Source of the DNA: Mycolicibacterium sp. CR10
GTDB lineage: Bacteria; Actinomycetota; Actinomycetes; Mycobacteriales; Mycobacteriaceae
NCBI RefSeq assembly: GCF_005222675.1
Contig: NZ_STGE01000032.1
Span: 124,001 to 188,000, forward strand
Direction of reading: 5' to 3'
Length of the DNA stretch: 64,000 bases
The notes under the pieces were generated by a model that saw only the letters and a program-made list of their open reading frames with translations, did no database searches and was not told the origin of the DNA. The translations under genes were made by a program, and so were the position numbers. This document shows, piece by piece, positions 43,038 through 51,986 of the stretch (the first letter of the stretch is position 1; each line of letters opens with the position of its first letter).

Positions 43038-43913
43038 ATGATGCAGCCCCCAAATCCGGCGGCGCAGACAGCTTTCGGCCCGATCGTGCTGTCGGCCATC
43101 GAGCACCACGAGCAACCGGGCGCCCGCCTCGTCGACGACGATCTGGCGGCGTCCTTTCTGCCATCTCGGCTGCGACTGCTGGTCGGGCTGACCCGGATCG
43201 ACGCGCTGCGCCGGGCCGCCGTCGCGGCCTCGGACCGTACGGGCCCGGGTTTATGGGCGAGCATCGCCTGCCGTAAGCGTTACATCGACGAACGTCTCTC
43301 CGATCCGGTCAACGAGTTCGACACCGTGGTGATACTGGGATCGGGGTTGGACACCCGCGCCTACCGGATCGCCAGGCACAGCGATCTTCCCGTGTTCGAG
43401 GTCGACCAGCAGGTCAACATCGACCGCAAAGCCGCTGTCGTGCAACGGGTCCTCGGTGCGGCACCCGAGTCGGTACATCTGGTGCCGGTCGACTTCGAAC
43501 AGGACGACCTGATGTCCGTCCTCGCCGCCCACGGCTACCGCCCGGACGGGCGCACCTTTTTCCTCTGGGAGGGCGTCACCCAGTACCTCGCCCCGGAGGC
43601 CGTGCGCGCGACGCTCCGTCAACTCAGCGGCGCCGCGACCGGCAGCAGGCTCATCGTCACCTACATCCGGCAGGACTTCATCGACGGGACGCAGACATAT
43701 GGCGCCGAGGCCGTCTATCGCCGCTTCCGGCAACGCAGCCAGCTGTGGAAGTCGGGGTTGGTGCCCGAGGAGGTCGGCGACCTGCTGGCCGAGTTCGGCT
43801 GGAGGCTGGTCGAACAAGCCGGACCGAGTTACTACCGCGACACCTACATCCGGCCCACGGGCCGCGCGTTGTCAGCCTCGCCGATCGAGTGGACGGCACT
43901 CGCCGAGCGGTGA
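43038..43913 (+). CDS. Class I SAM-dependent methyltransferase (mycobacterial PPM/leucine carboxyl methyltransferase-like, Rv2751-like)
   Basis: 291 residues. Typical stretches: VILGSGLDTRAYRI (SAM-binding, with the usual hydrophobic-GxGxDTR pattern), VFEVDQQVNIDRKAAVV, FFLWEGVTQYLAPEAV. Mycobacteria carry many paralogues with unknown, probably O-methyl, acceptors. Four bases after the SDR gene; end of the small operon. A hairpin overlaps the stop. Confidence 0.85.
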   Translation: MMQPPNPAAQTAFGPIVLSAIEHHEQPGARLVDDDLAASFLPSRLRLLVGLTRIDALRRAAVAASDRTGPGLWASIACRKRYIDERLSDPVNEFDTVVILGSGLDTRAYRIARHSDLPVFEVDQQVNIDRKAAVVQRVLGAAPESVHLVPVDFEQDDLMSVLAAHGYRPDGRTFFLWEGVTQYLAPEAVRATLRQLSGAATGSRLIVTYIRQDFIDGTQTYGAEAVYRRFRQRSQLWKSGLVPEEVGDLLAEFGWRLVEQAGPSYYRDTYIRPTGRALSASPIEWTALAER

Positions 43914-43943
43914 GACGGCCCGGCACGCTCACGCGCCGTCTCA
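43911..43943 (+). terminator. Stem-loop at the end of the methyltransferase gene
   Basis: TGAGACGGC (43911-43919, including the stop) pairs perfectly with GCCGTCTCA (43935-43943) across a 15-base loop. GC-rich nine-base stem without a T-run; likely terminator. Confidence 0.5.
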
Positions 43944-43974
43944 CGGCACACCCGCTCCACCGAAGGTCAGTCAG

Positions 43975-44236
43975 CAAATCTCTTGTTACCAACCGATAAA
44001 GTCATACCGGCACTAAAGGCAACATCTTTCCGATACATAATCACGCACACTGTTATTGACGTTGCCGATTAAATCCCATGCGTGGGACACCGGATAATTG
44101 CAGTTGGAAGCAAGTCCAAAACCGCCAGATCACCACCCGAAGTTCGCTATCTGCATTTATCCGGATCGGCAAATGACCGTGTTTATGTAACTTTGGCAAA
44201 GTGATTGCCGAGCGTCTAGCGGTATGCCTATAGTGC
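43975..44236. other. AT-rich island without a recognisable gene
   Basis: About 260 bases of visibly lower GC than the surroundings (many AAA/TTT/TAA words) between the methyltransferase gene and rnj. No convincing ORF. It holds three copies of TTGCCGA (44062, 44205, and inverted at 44166), a TCCCA-TGCG-TGGGA mini-hairpin (44074-44087) and a -10-like TATAGT (44229-44234) pointing to the small ORF at 44237. Could house a small RNA or be acquired DNA. Confidence 0.5.
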
Positions 44237-44446
44237 GTGAGCAACGACGAATGGCAGGTCGCCAGGCACCGTTGCGGCGAGGCTCGACGAGGGGTAGCCG
44301 TGCCGCATTGGGCCGGCGTCGGCCCACGGGCCGATCCGCCCAAGCCGACCAGAAAGCCGCCGCCGGCACCGACCGCCCCCGTGGCCGACAACGACGGCGG
44401 GACCGGGTCCGGTGACGAGGGCGGCGGCGGCGCGCCGGTCGGCTGA
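44237..44446 (+). CDS. Possible 69-residue Pro/Gly-rich protein
   Basis: GTG-started frame MSNDEWQVARHRCGEA, then a PKPTRKPPPAPTAP stretch and a Gly/Asp-rich end. High GC in third positions argues for coding; the TATAGT hexamer ends three bases before the GTG, so the transcript would be almost leaderless. No family recognised and no good ribosome site. It abuts the convergent rnj stop. Weak call. Confidence 0.35.
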   Translation: MSNDEWQVARHRCGEARRGVAVPHWAGVGPRADPPKPTRKPPPAPTAPVADNDGGTGSGDEGGGGAPVG

Positions 44447-46123
44447 CTAGATCTCGATGACCGTCGGCACGATCATCGGCTGGCGGCGGTAGGTCTCCCC
44501 CACCCACTTGCCGACGGTGCGGCGCACCGCCTGCGCGATACGCGGCGGATCCGTGATGTTCTGGGACGCAAGCTTGTCCAACTCCGCCTCGACCTTGCTC
44601 ACCACGGGCTCGAGCGCCTTCGGGTCCTCGGAGAAGCCCCGTGAGGACAGGTGGGCGGGCGCCGCCTTCTTGCCGGTACCGCGGCGCAGAACCACCGTCA
44701 CCGCGATGAAACCGGACGACAGGATGAGCCTTTCACCCAGGGTGGCGTCCCCGACATCGCCGGTGATCAGTCCGTCGACGAACATCTTCCCGACGGTCAC
44801 GCCGCCGGCAATGCTTGCCCGGCCGGCGACCAGGTCAACGCTGACGCCGTTCTCGGCCAGCACGATGTTCTCCTCCGGCACCCCGGCACTCGCAGCCAAA
44901 GCGGCGTTCGCGCGCATCATCCGCCAGGTCCCGTGCACCGGCATCACGTTGCGTGGTCGGACCCCGTTGTAGAGGAACAGCAGCTCACCGGCATAGGCAT
45001 GGCCCGAAACATGAACGCGCGCATGCTGGTTGGTCACAACGCGGGCACCGATCTTGGCCAGCGAGTCGATCACACCGAACACTGCCTCTTCGTTGCCCGG
45101 GATCAGCGATGACGACAGGATGATGAGGTCACCATCGGTAAGGGTGATGCTGCGGTGCTCGCCGCGCGACATCCGCGACAGCGCCGCCATCGGTTCGCCC
45201 TGCGTGCCCGTGGTGATGAGCACGACCCGATCGGCAGGCATCATCTCCGCGGCGGCGATGTCGAGGACATTCTCGTCGGCGACGGTGAGATAGCCGAGGT
45301 CGCGAGCGATTCCCATGTTGCGCACCATCGATCGGCCGACGAACGACACGCTGCGCCCCAAGGCCACCGCAGCATCGATGATCTGTTGCACGCGATCGAC
45401 ATTCGACGCGAAACACGCCACGATGACCCGCCCCTCGGCACCACGCATCAGGCGGTGCAAGGCAGGACCGACCTCGCTCTCCGACGGTCCGACGCCGGGT
45501 ATTCCGGAGTTCGTCGAATCACAGAGGAACAGGTCCACGCCGGCATCGCCGAGTCGCGACATGCCCGGGAGGTCTGTCGGCCTCCCGTCGAGCGGCAGCT
45601 GGTCGAGTTTGATGTCGCCGGTGTGCAGCACGGTGCCCGCACCGGTATGGATCCCGATTGCCAGGCACCCGGGGATGGAGTGATTGACGGCGAAGTACTG
45701 GCATTCGAACACGCCATGGGTGGAGCGGCCACCTTCGGTGACCTCGACGAACACCGGCTTGATCCGATGCTCCCGGCATTTCTCGGTAATCAGCGCAATC
45801 GTGAACTTCGAACCCACGACCGGGATGTCGGGCCGCAACTTCAGCAGGAACGGGATCGCACCGATGTGGTCCTCGTGCGCGTGGGTGATGACGAGCGCTT
45901 CCACGTCGTCGAGACGATGCTCGACGTGACGCAGGTCGGGCAGGATCAGGTCGACGCCCGGCTCGTCGTGGGTGGGGAACAACACGCCGCAATCGACGAT
46001 GAGCAGCCGGCCGAGGTGCTCGAAAACGGTCATGTTGCGGCCGATTTCGTTGATGCCACCCAGTGCGGTCACCCGTAGACCACCCGGGGCCAACGGCCCC
46101 GGCGGAGTGAGTCCCGAATCCAC
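44447..46123 (-). CDS. rnj: Ribonuclease J
   Basis: 558 residues. Metallo-beta-lactamase/beta-CASP nuclease. Zn-binding HAHEDH at 81-86, later His in YFAVNHSIPG and TGDIKLDQ, beta-CASP region (ITTGTQGEPMAALSRMSRG, VHVSGHAYAGEL), C-terminal domain. 5'-3' exonuclease and endonuclease in mRNA and rRNA processing. GTG start sharing its G with the dapA stop (TAGTG), so coupled to dapA as in other mycobacteria. Confidence 0.96.
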   Translation of the reverse strand: MDSGLTPPGPLAPGGLRVTALGGINEIGRNMTVFEHLGRLLIVDCGVLFPTHDEPGVDLILPDLRHVEHRLDDVEALVITHAHEDHIGAIPFLLKLRPDIPVVGSKFTIALITEKCREHRIKPVFVEVTEGGRSTHGVFECQYFAVNHSIPGCLAIGIHTGAGTVLHTGDIKLDQLPLDGRPTDLPGMSRLGDAGVDLFLCDSTNSGIPGVGPSESEVGPALHRLMRGAEGRVIVACFASNVDRVQQIIDAAVALGRSVSFVGRSMVRNMGIARDLGYLTVADENVLDIAAAEMMPADRVVLITTGTQGEPMAALSRMSRGEHRSITLTDGDLIILSSSLIPGNEEAVFGVIDSLAKIGARVVTNQHARVHVSGHAYAGELLFLYNGVRPRNVMPVHGTWRMMRANAALAASAGVPEENIVLAENGVSVDLVAGRASIAGGVTVGKMFVDGLITGDVGDATLGERLILSSGFIAVTVVLRRGTGKKAAPAHLSSRGFSEDPKALEPVVSKVEAELDKLASQNITDPPRIAQAVRRTVGKWVGETYRRQPMIVPTVIEI

Positions 46124-47025
46124 TAGCGAAGCACCGCGGCGGCACGCATGTCGGCGGCGAGCGCCTCGACCTGAGCGTCGGTGGCCGGCATCTGGGGCAG
46201 GCGCGGATCACCGGCCTCGAAGCCCTGCAACCGCAGACCGGCCTTCGCCAAAGTGACACCGCCCAGCCTCGATTGGGCGGCGTTCAGCGGCGCGAGCCCG
46301 ACGTTGATCTTGCGCGCGGTCGTGACATCGCCGGAAGCGAAGGCCGCCAACATCTCTCGCAGCTGACCCGCAGCCAGGTGTCCCCACACACTGATGAAAC
46401 CGACCCCGCCCATCGCCAGCCACGGCAGGTTCAGCGAGTCGTCGCCGGAGTAGTAGGCCAATCCCGTCTCGGCGATGATCTGACCACCGCCGTGCAGGTC
46501 CCCCTTGGCGTCCTTGATCGCCACGATGTTGGGATGGTCGGCCAACGTGCGGATGGTGTCCCACTCGATGGGCACGACGGATCGCGGCGGGATGTCGTAG
46601 AGGATCACCGGCAGGTCGGTCGCGTCGGCGACGGCCGTGAAGTGGGCGATCAGGCCCTCCTGCGGCGGGCGGGAGTAGTACGGAGTGACCACGAGCAGCC
46701 CGTGCGCGCCCTCGGCGGCGCACGCCGTGGCGAGGTGGACGCTGTGCGCGGTGTCGTAGGTGCCTGCGCCTGCGATGATCCGCGCGCGGTCCCCGACCGC
46801 GTCGAGCACCGCGCGCAGCAGCGCGATCTTCTCGTCATCGGTGGTGGTGGGCGACTCTCCGGTGGTTCCCGACAGCACCAGCCCGTCGCAGCCCCCGTCG
46901 ACCAGGTGGGTAGCCAACCGGGCCGCGGCATCGGTGTCCAGCGAGCCGTCGGGCTTGAACGGGGTGGCCATCGCGGTCAACAGGGTGCCCAAACGGGCGG
47001 TGGCGTCGAATCCGCTGGTGCTCAC
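46123..47025 (-). CDS. dapA: 4-hydroxy-tetrahydrodipicolinate synthase DapA
   Basis: 300 residues. Condenses pyruvate with aspartate semialdehyde. TIM-barrel motifs SGTTGESPT, Tyr143 in LYDIPPRS, Schiff-base Lys171 in VAIKDAKGD, and YYSGDDSLNLPWLA. Start GTG 47025 (MSTSGFDATARLG) follows the remembered mycobacterial N-terminus. Together with dapF and dapB in the window it serves DAP/lysine synthesis. Confidence 0.95.
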   Translation of the reverse strand: MSTSGFDATARLGTLLTAMATPFKPDGSLDTDAAARLATHLVDGGCDGLVLSGTTGESPTTTDDEKIALLRAVLDAVGDRARIIAGAGTYDTAHSVHLATACAAEGAHGLLVVTPYYSRPPQEGLIAHFTAVADATDLPVILYDIPPRSVVPIEWDTIRTLADHPNIVAIKDAKGDLHGGGQIIAETGLAYYSGDDSLNLPWLAMGGVGFISVWGHLAAGQLREMLAAFASGDVTTARKINVGLAPLNAAQSRLGGVTLAKAGLRLQGFEAGDPRLPQMPATDAQVEALAADMRAAAVLR

Positions 47026-47076
47026 GGGCACCAAGATTACCCGGTCGGTTCCCCGCGCCACGAATGGATTGTCGGC

Positions 47077-47829
47077 TTAGACCTCGGTGGCCAGCGGGCT
47101 GGTCGCGACCTCTGTGCCGTCCGACAACACGCTGATCTCGAAGTCGGAGAACACCGCGGGTGCGACGTCGACGAGCTGCCGCAGACATTCGATCGCCAAC
47201 CGTCGAATCTCCACATCGGCGTGTTCGCTGGCCCGCATCGCAATGAAGTGACGCCAGGCCCGGTAGTTCCCGGTCACGACGATTCGGGTCTCGGTGGCGT
47301 TCGGCAGTACCGCGCGCGCAGCCTGGCGGGCCTGTTTGCGCCGCAGCGTCGCGCTCGCCTGGTCGGCGAATGTGGCCTCCAGCCGGGTGAGCAGCTCGGT
47401 GTAGGCAGCACGGCTGGCGTCCACGGCACCGGTGAACAGCGCCCGCAGCTCGGGGTCGTCCTCGATGCCAGGGGGCGCCACGACCTGCGAGTCGTGTTCG
47501 GGCACATACCGCTGTGACAGCTGCGAGTAGGAGAAGTGGCGATGCCGTATCAGCTCATGGGTGCACGAACGCGAGATGCCGGTGATGTAGAACGACACCG
47601 AGGCGTGCTCGAGCACGGAGAAGTGCCCGACGTCGATGATGTGCCGCACATAGGACGCGTTGGTCGCCGTGCGTGGGTTGGGTTTGGACCAACTCTGGTA
47701 GCAGGCGCGACCGGCGAACTCGACCAGTGCGGCGCCACCGTCGGCATCGGTGCTCCACGGCACGTCCGGAGGTGCCGAGAACTCGGTCTTGGCGATCAGC
47801 TGCACACGCAGCGGGGCGATCTCGGCCAC
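47077..47829 (-). CDS. thyX: Flavin-dependent thymidylate synthase ThyX
   Basis: 250 residues. The ThyX signature RHR-x7-S is present as Arg95-His96-Arg97 and Ser105 (RHRHFSYSQLS), with SVSFYITG and NYRAWRHFIAMR. Makes dTMP with FAD and NADPH, releasing tetrahydrofolate. Upstream of dapA-rnj on the same strand (51 bases). A second, unrelated synthase (thyA) with dfrA lies 6 kb downstream. Confidence 0.96.
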   Translation of the reverse strand: MAEIAPLRVQLIAKTEFSAPPDVPWSTDADGGAALVEFAGRACYQSWSKPNPRTATNASYVRHIIDVGHFSVLEHASVSFYITGISRSCTHELIRHRHFSYSQLSQRYVPEHDSQVVAPPGIEDDPELRALFTGAVDASRAAYTELLTRLEATFADQASATLRRKQARQAARAVLPNATETRIVVTGNYRAWRHFIAMRASEHADVEIRRLAIECLRQLVDVAPAVFSDFEISVLSDGTEVATSPLATEV

Positions 47830-47881
47830 GCGGTGAGCCTAGCGCGAGCGCTCGATCCTTCGAGACTGCAACCACGCAGGT

Positions 47882-48031
47882 GTCCACTCGACCTTCTTCT
47901 GCGTACTCGCAGCTTCGATCACCATCCCCGGTTGCCGCGTCCAATTGTTCGAAGGCGCCGGGCATTTCCCCCACCTCGACGATCCAGACCGCTTCGCCCA
48001 CCTGCTGTCCGAGTTCGTCGCGACAACCTGA
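47882..48031 (+). pseudogene. C-terminal remnant of an alpha/beta hydrolase gene
   Basis: In the third forward frame the spacer between thyX and the deaminase gene reads TIPGCRVQLFEGAGHFPHLD followed by DPDRFAHLLSEFVATT and a stop. This is the unmistakable C-terminal end of an alpha/beta hydrolase, with the catalytic His in GAGHFPHL. Only about 40-50 recognisable residues remain; a stop lies upstream at 47840 and no start or nucleophile region exists. The 5' end was presumably lost by deletion next to thyX. Confidence 0.7.
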
Positions 48032-48081
48032 ACGGCGTCGGCGCGCCCTGCTGCCAAGCCCCGATCGGGTTAGGGTTGCCC

Positions 48082-48669
48082 ATGACCGGGACCACCGTCG
48101 CCGCGCGTCTGCTCGACGTCATCGAGCGCGACATCCTTCCGCTCACCGAGCGGGGCGTCGCGGGCGGCAACAAGGTGTTCGGCGCGGCTCTGCTGAGCAA
48201 AGCGGATCTCTCGGTGGTGATCGCGGGCACCAACGATGAGACCGACAACCCGCTCTGGCACGGCGAGATCAACACGCTGAGGCAGTTCTACGACATGCCC
48301 GAACGGCCCTCGACGCGGGATCTGATCTTCCTCACCACCCACGAACCCTGCACGCTCTGCATGTCGGCGATCACCTGGGCGGGGTTCGACAACTACTACT
48401 ACTTCTACAGCCACGAGGATTCCCGCGATGCCTTCGCGATCCCCCACGACCTGAAGATCCTCAAGGAAGTGTTCGGCCTCGAACCCGGCGGCTACCGGCG
48501 CACCAACGAGTTCTGGTCGGCCTACGCGATCGGCGACCTGATCGACGACGAGCCCGAGCCGTTGCGCACCGAGCTGCGCGATCATCGTGACCGCATCCGC
48601 GGCCGCTACGATGCGCTGTCGGTGCTGTACCAGCAATCCAAGGGCGACAACGACATTCCGCTGAACTAG
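48082..48669 (+). CDS. Nucleoside/cytidine-deaminase-fold zinc deaminase
   Basis: 195 residues. Zinc site HGEINTL (His and catalytic Glu) and PCTLCMSAI (two Cys), the CDA-fold pattern. The C-terminal half is longer than in tRNA adenosine or guanine deaminases and carries NNYYYF-like aromatics (FDNYYYFYSHEDSRDAF). Substrate not assignable; a role in nucleobase salvage is likely. Ends overlapping the convergent cyclase gene by four bases. Confidence 0.8.
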   Translation: MTGTTVAARLLDVIERDILPLTERGVAGGNKVFGAALLSKADLSVVIAGTNDETDNPLWHGEINTLRQFYDMPERPSTRDLIFLTTHEPCTLCMSAITWAGFDNYYYFYSHEDSRDAFAIPHDLKILKEVFGLEPGGYRRTNEFWSAYAIGDLIDDEPEPLRTELRDHRDRIRGRYDALSVLYQQSKGDNDIPLN

Positions 48670-49787
48670 CGTCCCTCGACCGCGGGCTGATCGAGGACCC
48701 GGTGCTGAATCTGATCACCGCCTGCGCGCTTCGACTTGTACATCGCCGCATCGGCGACCCGGATGAGTCGGTCGATGAACTCCGGGTGCGCGATCGGTGC
48801 CCCTGCGGCGACGGTGGTGCCACAGGTGCCGAAGCTGGCGGTGATCTGGAACGGCGTCGCCGCAATCCCCGCGCGGATGCGCTCCACCGTCTTGGCGTGC
48901 CGGGCCGGGGTGTCGGTGTCGGCGATGACGAACTCTTCTCCGCCGAGCCGACCCAGCACCGCACCGGAAGTGCTGCTCTCCCGGAGCACGTCACCGACAC
49001 TGATCAGGGCCTCATCGCCGACCGCGTGGCCGCGGGTGTCGTTGAGTTTCTTGAACTTGTCGAGGTCGATCATCGTGACGTTCAGGTCGATGCCAGCGGA
49101 GTCCTGGGGAACCGCGGTGAGCTCGTGTACCGCGTTGTAGAACGAACGCCTGTTGAGCAGACCGGTCAGGGGGTCTCGGTCGGAGTTCCGCAGGTCGCTG
49201 TGCAACGAATGGACCAGCGAGTGGATGCCGAACGGCACCCCGATGTTCAGTCCCAGCACCAGGAGAAACGACGCGGCCACCAGCGGAGGGTCATTGGTGT
49301 CCGCCCACATCCGACCAGCGCAGAACACCGCGCATCCCATCGCCACACAGAAGTTCGCGAGGACGTGTGCGAAAGCGTGGAAGTAGGCGAGGAACCCGCC
49401 GAGGGCCGCGAACAGCGTGCATCCCATCAACCCGCCGTACGGATTCGGGACCACGAGGCAGCCCACGGCGATGCAGGCGCAGCAGACGACGTTGTAGGCG
49501 AGCGACTGGGCCCGGGTCGGCCACCGGAACAGCCACAGCGTCGATGCGAGGAATGCAGATACCGAAGCCGCGATCGTGACAGCTGTCGTCACGGTGCCAT
49601 GGGGTCCGTCGGGACTCGCCAGCATCACGATGGGGACCGCGGCGAGGAACATGGTGAACACCGACGTGGCCAGTCGCCACTGCATCTGCATTCCGCGGTC
49701 GCGCAGGTAGATGCTGAACCAGTCGTACCGGTCTGACTGCCACCCCTCCACCATCCACAGTCTGCCCGGCCGTGACACCGGCGTCAT
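48666..49787 (-). CDS. Membrane-bound GGDEF diguanylate cyclase
   Basis: About 373 residues. Six membrane helices (roughly 30-215), then a GGDEF domain: RDPLTGLLNRRSF, DLDKFKKLND, active-site GGEEF at about 282-286, ASFGTCG. All catalytic signatures are intact, so synthesis of c-di-GMP is expected. The residues before GGEEF (SSTSGAVLGRL) lack an RxxD inhibitory site. The sensor part has no known domain. Start ATG 49787; ATG 49754 is an alternative. Confidence 0.88.
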   Translation of the reverse strand: MTPVSRPGRLWMVEGWQSDRYDWFSIYLRDRGMQMQWRLATSVFTMFLAAVPIVMLASPDGPHGTVTTAVTIAASVSAFLASTLWLFRWPTRAQSLAYNVVCCACIAVGCLVVPNPYGGLMGCTLFAALGGFLAYFHAFAHVLANFCVAMGCAVFCAGRMWADTNDPPLVAASFLLVLGLNIGVPFGIHSLVHSLHSDLRNSDRDPLTGLLNRRSFYNAVHELTAVPQDSAGIDLNVTMIDLDKFKKLNDTRGHAVGDEALISVGDVLRESSTSGAVLGRLGGEEFVIADTDTPARHAKTVERIRAGIAATPFQITASFGTCGTTVAAGAPIAHPEFIDRLIRVADAAMYKSKRAGGDQIQHRVLDQPAVEGR

Positions 49788-49827
49788 TCCGGGGTCGGCC
49801 CAGCATCGGGCGCGCCTTGGGCAAGCC

Positions 49828-50736
49828 CTATCTGGGATTGGCGGCGACGAAATCCACCACGACTCTCGCGAGTTCGGGACCCTTGTCCTCCTGCAGGAAG
49901 TGTCCGCCGGCCTCGATCGTGACGTGCGGCTGACCCTGAGTGCCCGGAATGAGTTTGCGCAGCACGGGTTCGGCGACGCGGGTGATGGGGTCGGAGTCGG
50001 AGAACGCACACAGGAACGGCTTGTCGAACCGGCCCAACACCTCCCAGGCGGCCCGGTTGGCGGGGGCGGCGGGATCGTCCGGACTGGTCGGCACCAGCAT
50101 CGGGAACTGGCGCGCACCGGCCTTGTAGGAATCGTCGGGGAACGGCGCGTCGTATCCGGCGATCACCTCGGGTGCAAGAGTCGATACGCACGCGGTGTCG
50201 ACGATCTTGCCGACCGGGAAGTCCGCAGACTCCTGACTGAATCGCTTCCACGCCAGGAACGCCTCGCCGGGGTGGTGATCCCCCGTCGGCAGCATGGTGT
50301 TGGCGGCCACCACCCGGGCGAATCGATCGGGATGTTCACCGACCAGACGCAAACCGATGAGCCCACCCCAGTCCTGGCACACGAGTGTGATGTCCGACAG
50401 ACCGATGGCCTCGATGGCCGACCATGTCCAGTCGACGTGGCCTTGGTAGGTGTAGTCGTCGCGGTGTGCCGGCTTGTCGCTGCGACCGAAGCCGACGAGG
50501 TCGATCGCGACCGCTCGCAGTCCGGCTCGCACGAGGACCGGGATCATCGTGCGGTACAGGAAGCTCCACGACGGCTCGCCGTGCAGGAGCAACACCACCT
50601 CGCCGTCCGCCGGTCCCTCGTCGAGATAATGCACGCGCAGCGGGTCGACGCCGCCGCCCACCTCGACGTAGTGCGGGGCGAACGGAAAGTCCGGCAGATT
50701 GGCGAAGCGATCCTCGGGTGTGCGCAGAACGTCCAT
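49828..50736 (-). CDS. Haloalkane-dehalogenase-like alpha/beta hydrolase (HLD-I type)
   Basis: 302 residues. HGEPSWSFLYR loop, nucleophile Asp122 with halide-binding Trp123 in CQDWGG, candidate acid Asp249 in AFSDSDPI and base His279 in GGHFLQED. These are the hallmarks of class I haloalkane dehalogenases such as mycobacterial DhmA/DmbB. Natural substrate unknown. Three bases from the upstream glycosylase gene, same strand. Confidence 0.85.
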   Translation of the reverse strand: MDVLRTPEDRFANLPDFPFAPHYVEVGGGVDPLRVHYLDEGPADGEVVLLLHGEPSWSFLYRTMIPVLVRAGLRAVAIDLVGFGRSDKPAHRDDYTYQGHVDWTWSAIEAIGLSDITLVCQDWGGLIGLRLVGEHPDRFARVVAANTMLPTGDHHPGEAFLAWKRFSQESADFPVGKIVDTACVSTLAPEVIAGYDAPFPDDSYKAGARQFPMLVPTSPDDPAAPANRAAWEVLGRFDKPFLCAFSDSDPITRVAEPVLRKLIPGTQGQPHVTIEAGGHFLQEDKGPELARVVVDFVAANPR

Positions 50737-50739
50737 GGC

Positions 50740-51972
50740 TCACCTAACCAAGGCGGCACGCAAGTCCGTCGCCAAATCGCCGCGGTCGCCCACACTGACG
50801 TCGCCGAGCCCGAGCCAGGCCGCCATCGACCGCAGCTCGGCCGCGAGCGCCGATGCCACCCTCAAGCGATCCTGGCCGTCCTCGGTGAACGCACCGGCGA
50901 CGTTCAGCGTGTTCTGGACGCGGTCGGCTTTGAGGTCGACGCGGCCGACGAGAGCCCCATCGAGCAGGAACGGCCACACGTAGTAGCCGAACCGGCGCTT
51001 GGGTGCCGGGGTGTAGATCTCGATGCGGTAGTGAAAACCGAAGATCCGCTCGACGCGGGGCCGAAAGAAGACCAACGGGTCGAAGGGACACAACAGCGCA
51101 GTCCCCCGGTCCCGACGGGGCACGGTCTGTCCCGTCCGCAGATACGCCGGCGCGGTCCAACCGTCGACCTGCACCGGCTCGATCTCGCCCGCGGCCACCA
51201 GCTCGGCGATCGCCGGCTTGACCTGCCGGGCACCCAGCCTGAAATAGTCACGGAGGTCGGCCTCGGTGCCGACCCCGAGCGCCGTCGCCGCCCGCAGCGT
51301 GAGCTCGCGCAGCGCGTCCGTCTCGTCGACCTGCCGATCCACCACCTCGGCCGGCAGCACTCGCTCGGTGAGGTCGTAGTGCCGCGCAAAGCCGACCCGG
51401 GTGGCGGTGGTCAGCACTCCCGACGACCACAGCGCCTCGGCCACCCATTTCGTGTCGCTGCGGTCCCACCACGGACCCTTGCGTCCCCGCGGCTCCGATT
51501 CCAGGTGTGCCTCGATCTGACCCGCCGTCGCCGGGCCGAGTTCAGCCACGGCCGCCACGATGTCCTCGGCGAGCGTGGCGTTGCGCTTGACGATCTCGGT
51601 GCCCCACCGGCCGTGCTCGTATTCGCGCATCCGCCACCGCAACAGGGGCCAGTCGTCGACCGCCATCAGCGCCGCCTCGTGCGCCCAATACTCGACCAGC
51701 AGCCGCGGCGACCGTGCCGAGTGGCTCCACGCCGCCCGATCCAGGATGTCGCGATCGTAGGGACCGAGCCGGCTGAACACCGGGGCGTAGTGCGCGCGCA
51801 CCGCCACCGACACCGAGTCCAGCTGCAACACCTGGAGACGGTTGATCAGGCGCCTGAGGTGTGCTCGTGTCACCGGCCCGCGTGGCGGCGGTTCGGTGAA
51901 GCCCTGTGCGGCGATGGCGATCCGACGGGCCTGGCCGGCGGTCAGCGTCGCCGTGCGGGTAGAGGAACCCAT
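50740..51972 (-). CDS. Winged-helix DNA glycosylase, AlkX/YcaQ type (HTH_42 family)
   Basis: 410 residues. HTH_42 (DUF1006) protein with tandem winged-helix domains. The catalytic loop reads RLQVLQLDSVSV, with Gln50-x-Asp52 as in E. coli AlkX/YcaQ (Q-phi-D) rather than the Q-phi-Q of Streptomyces AlkZ. Such enzymes remove bulky N7-alkylpurines and unhook interstrand crosslinks. Also conserved: RAAWSHSARSPRLLVEYWAH, LLCPFDPLVFFRPRVERIF. ATG 51972 start. Between a TetR gene and the dehalogenase-like gene. Confidence 0.85.
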   Translation of the reverse strand: MGSSTRTATLTAGQARRIAIAAQGFTEPPPRGPVTRAHLRRLINRLQVLQLDSVSVAVRAHYAPVFSRLGPYDRDILDRAAWSHSARSPRLLVEYWAHEAALMAVDDWPLLRWRMREYEHGRWGTEIVKRNATLAEDIVAAVAELGPATAGQIEAHLESEPRGRKGPWWDRSDTKWVAEALWSSGVLTTATRVGFARHYDLTERVLPAEVVDRQVDETDALRELTLRAATALGVGTEADLRDYFRLGARQVKPAIAELVAAGEIEPVQVDGWTAPAYLRTGQTVPRRDRGTALLCPFDPLVFFRPRVERIFGFHYRIEIYTPAPKRRFGYYVWPFLLDGALVGRVDLKADRVQNTLNVAGAFTEDGQDRLRVASALAAELRSMAAWLGLGDVSVGDRGDLATDLRAALVR

Positions 51973-51986
51973 TACGCCATCGTCGC

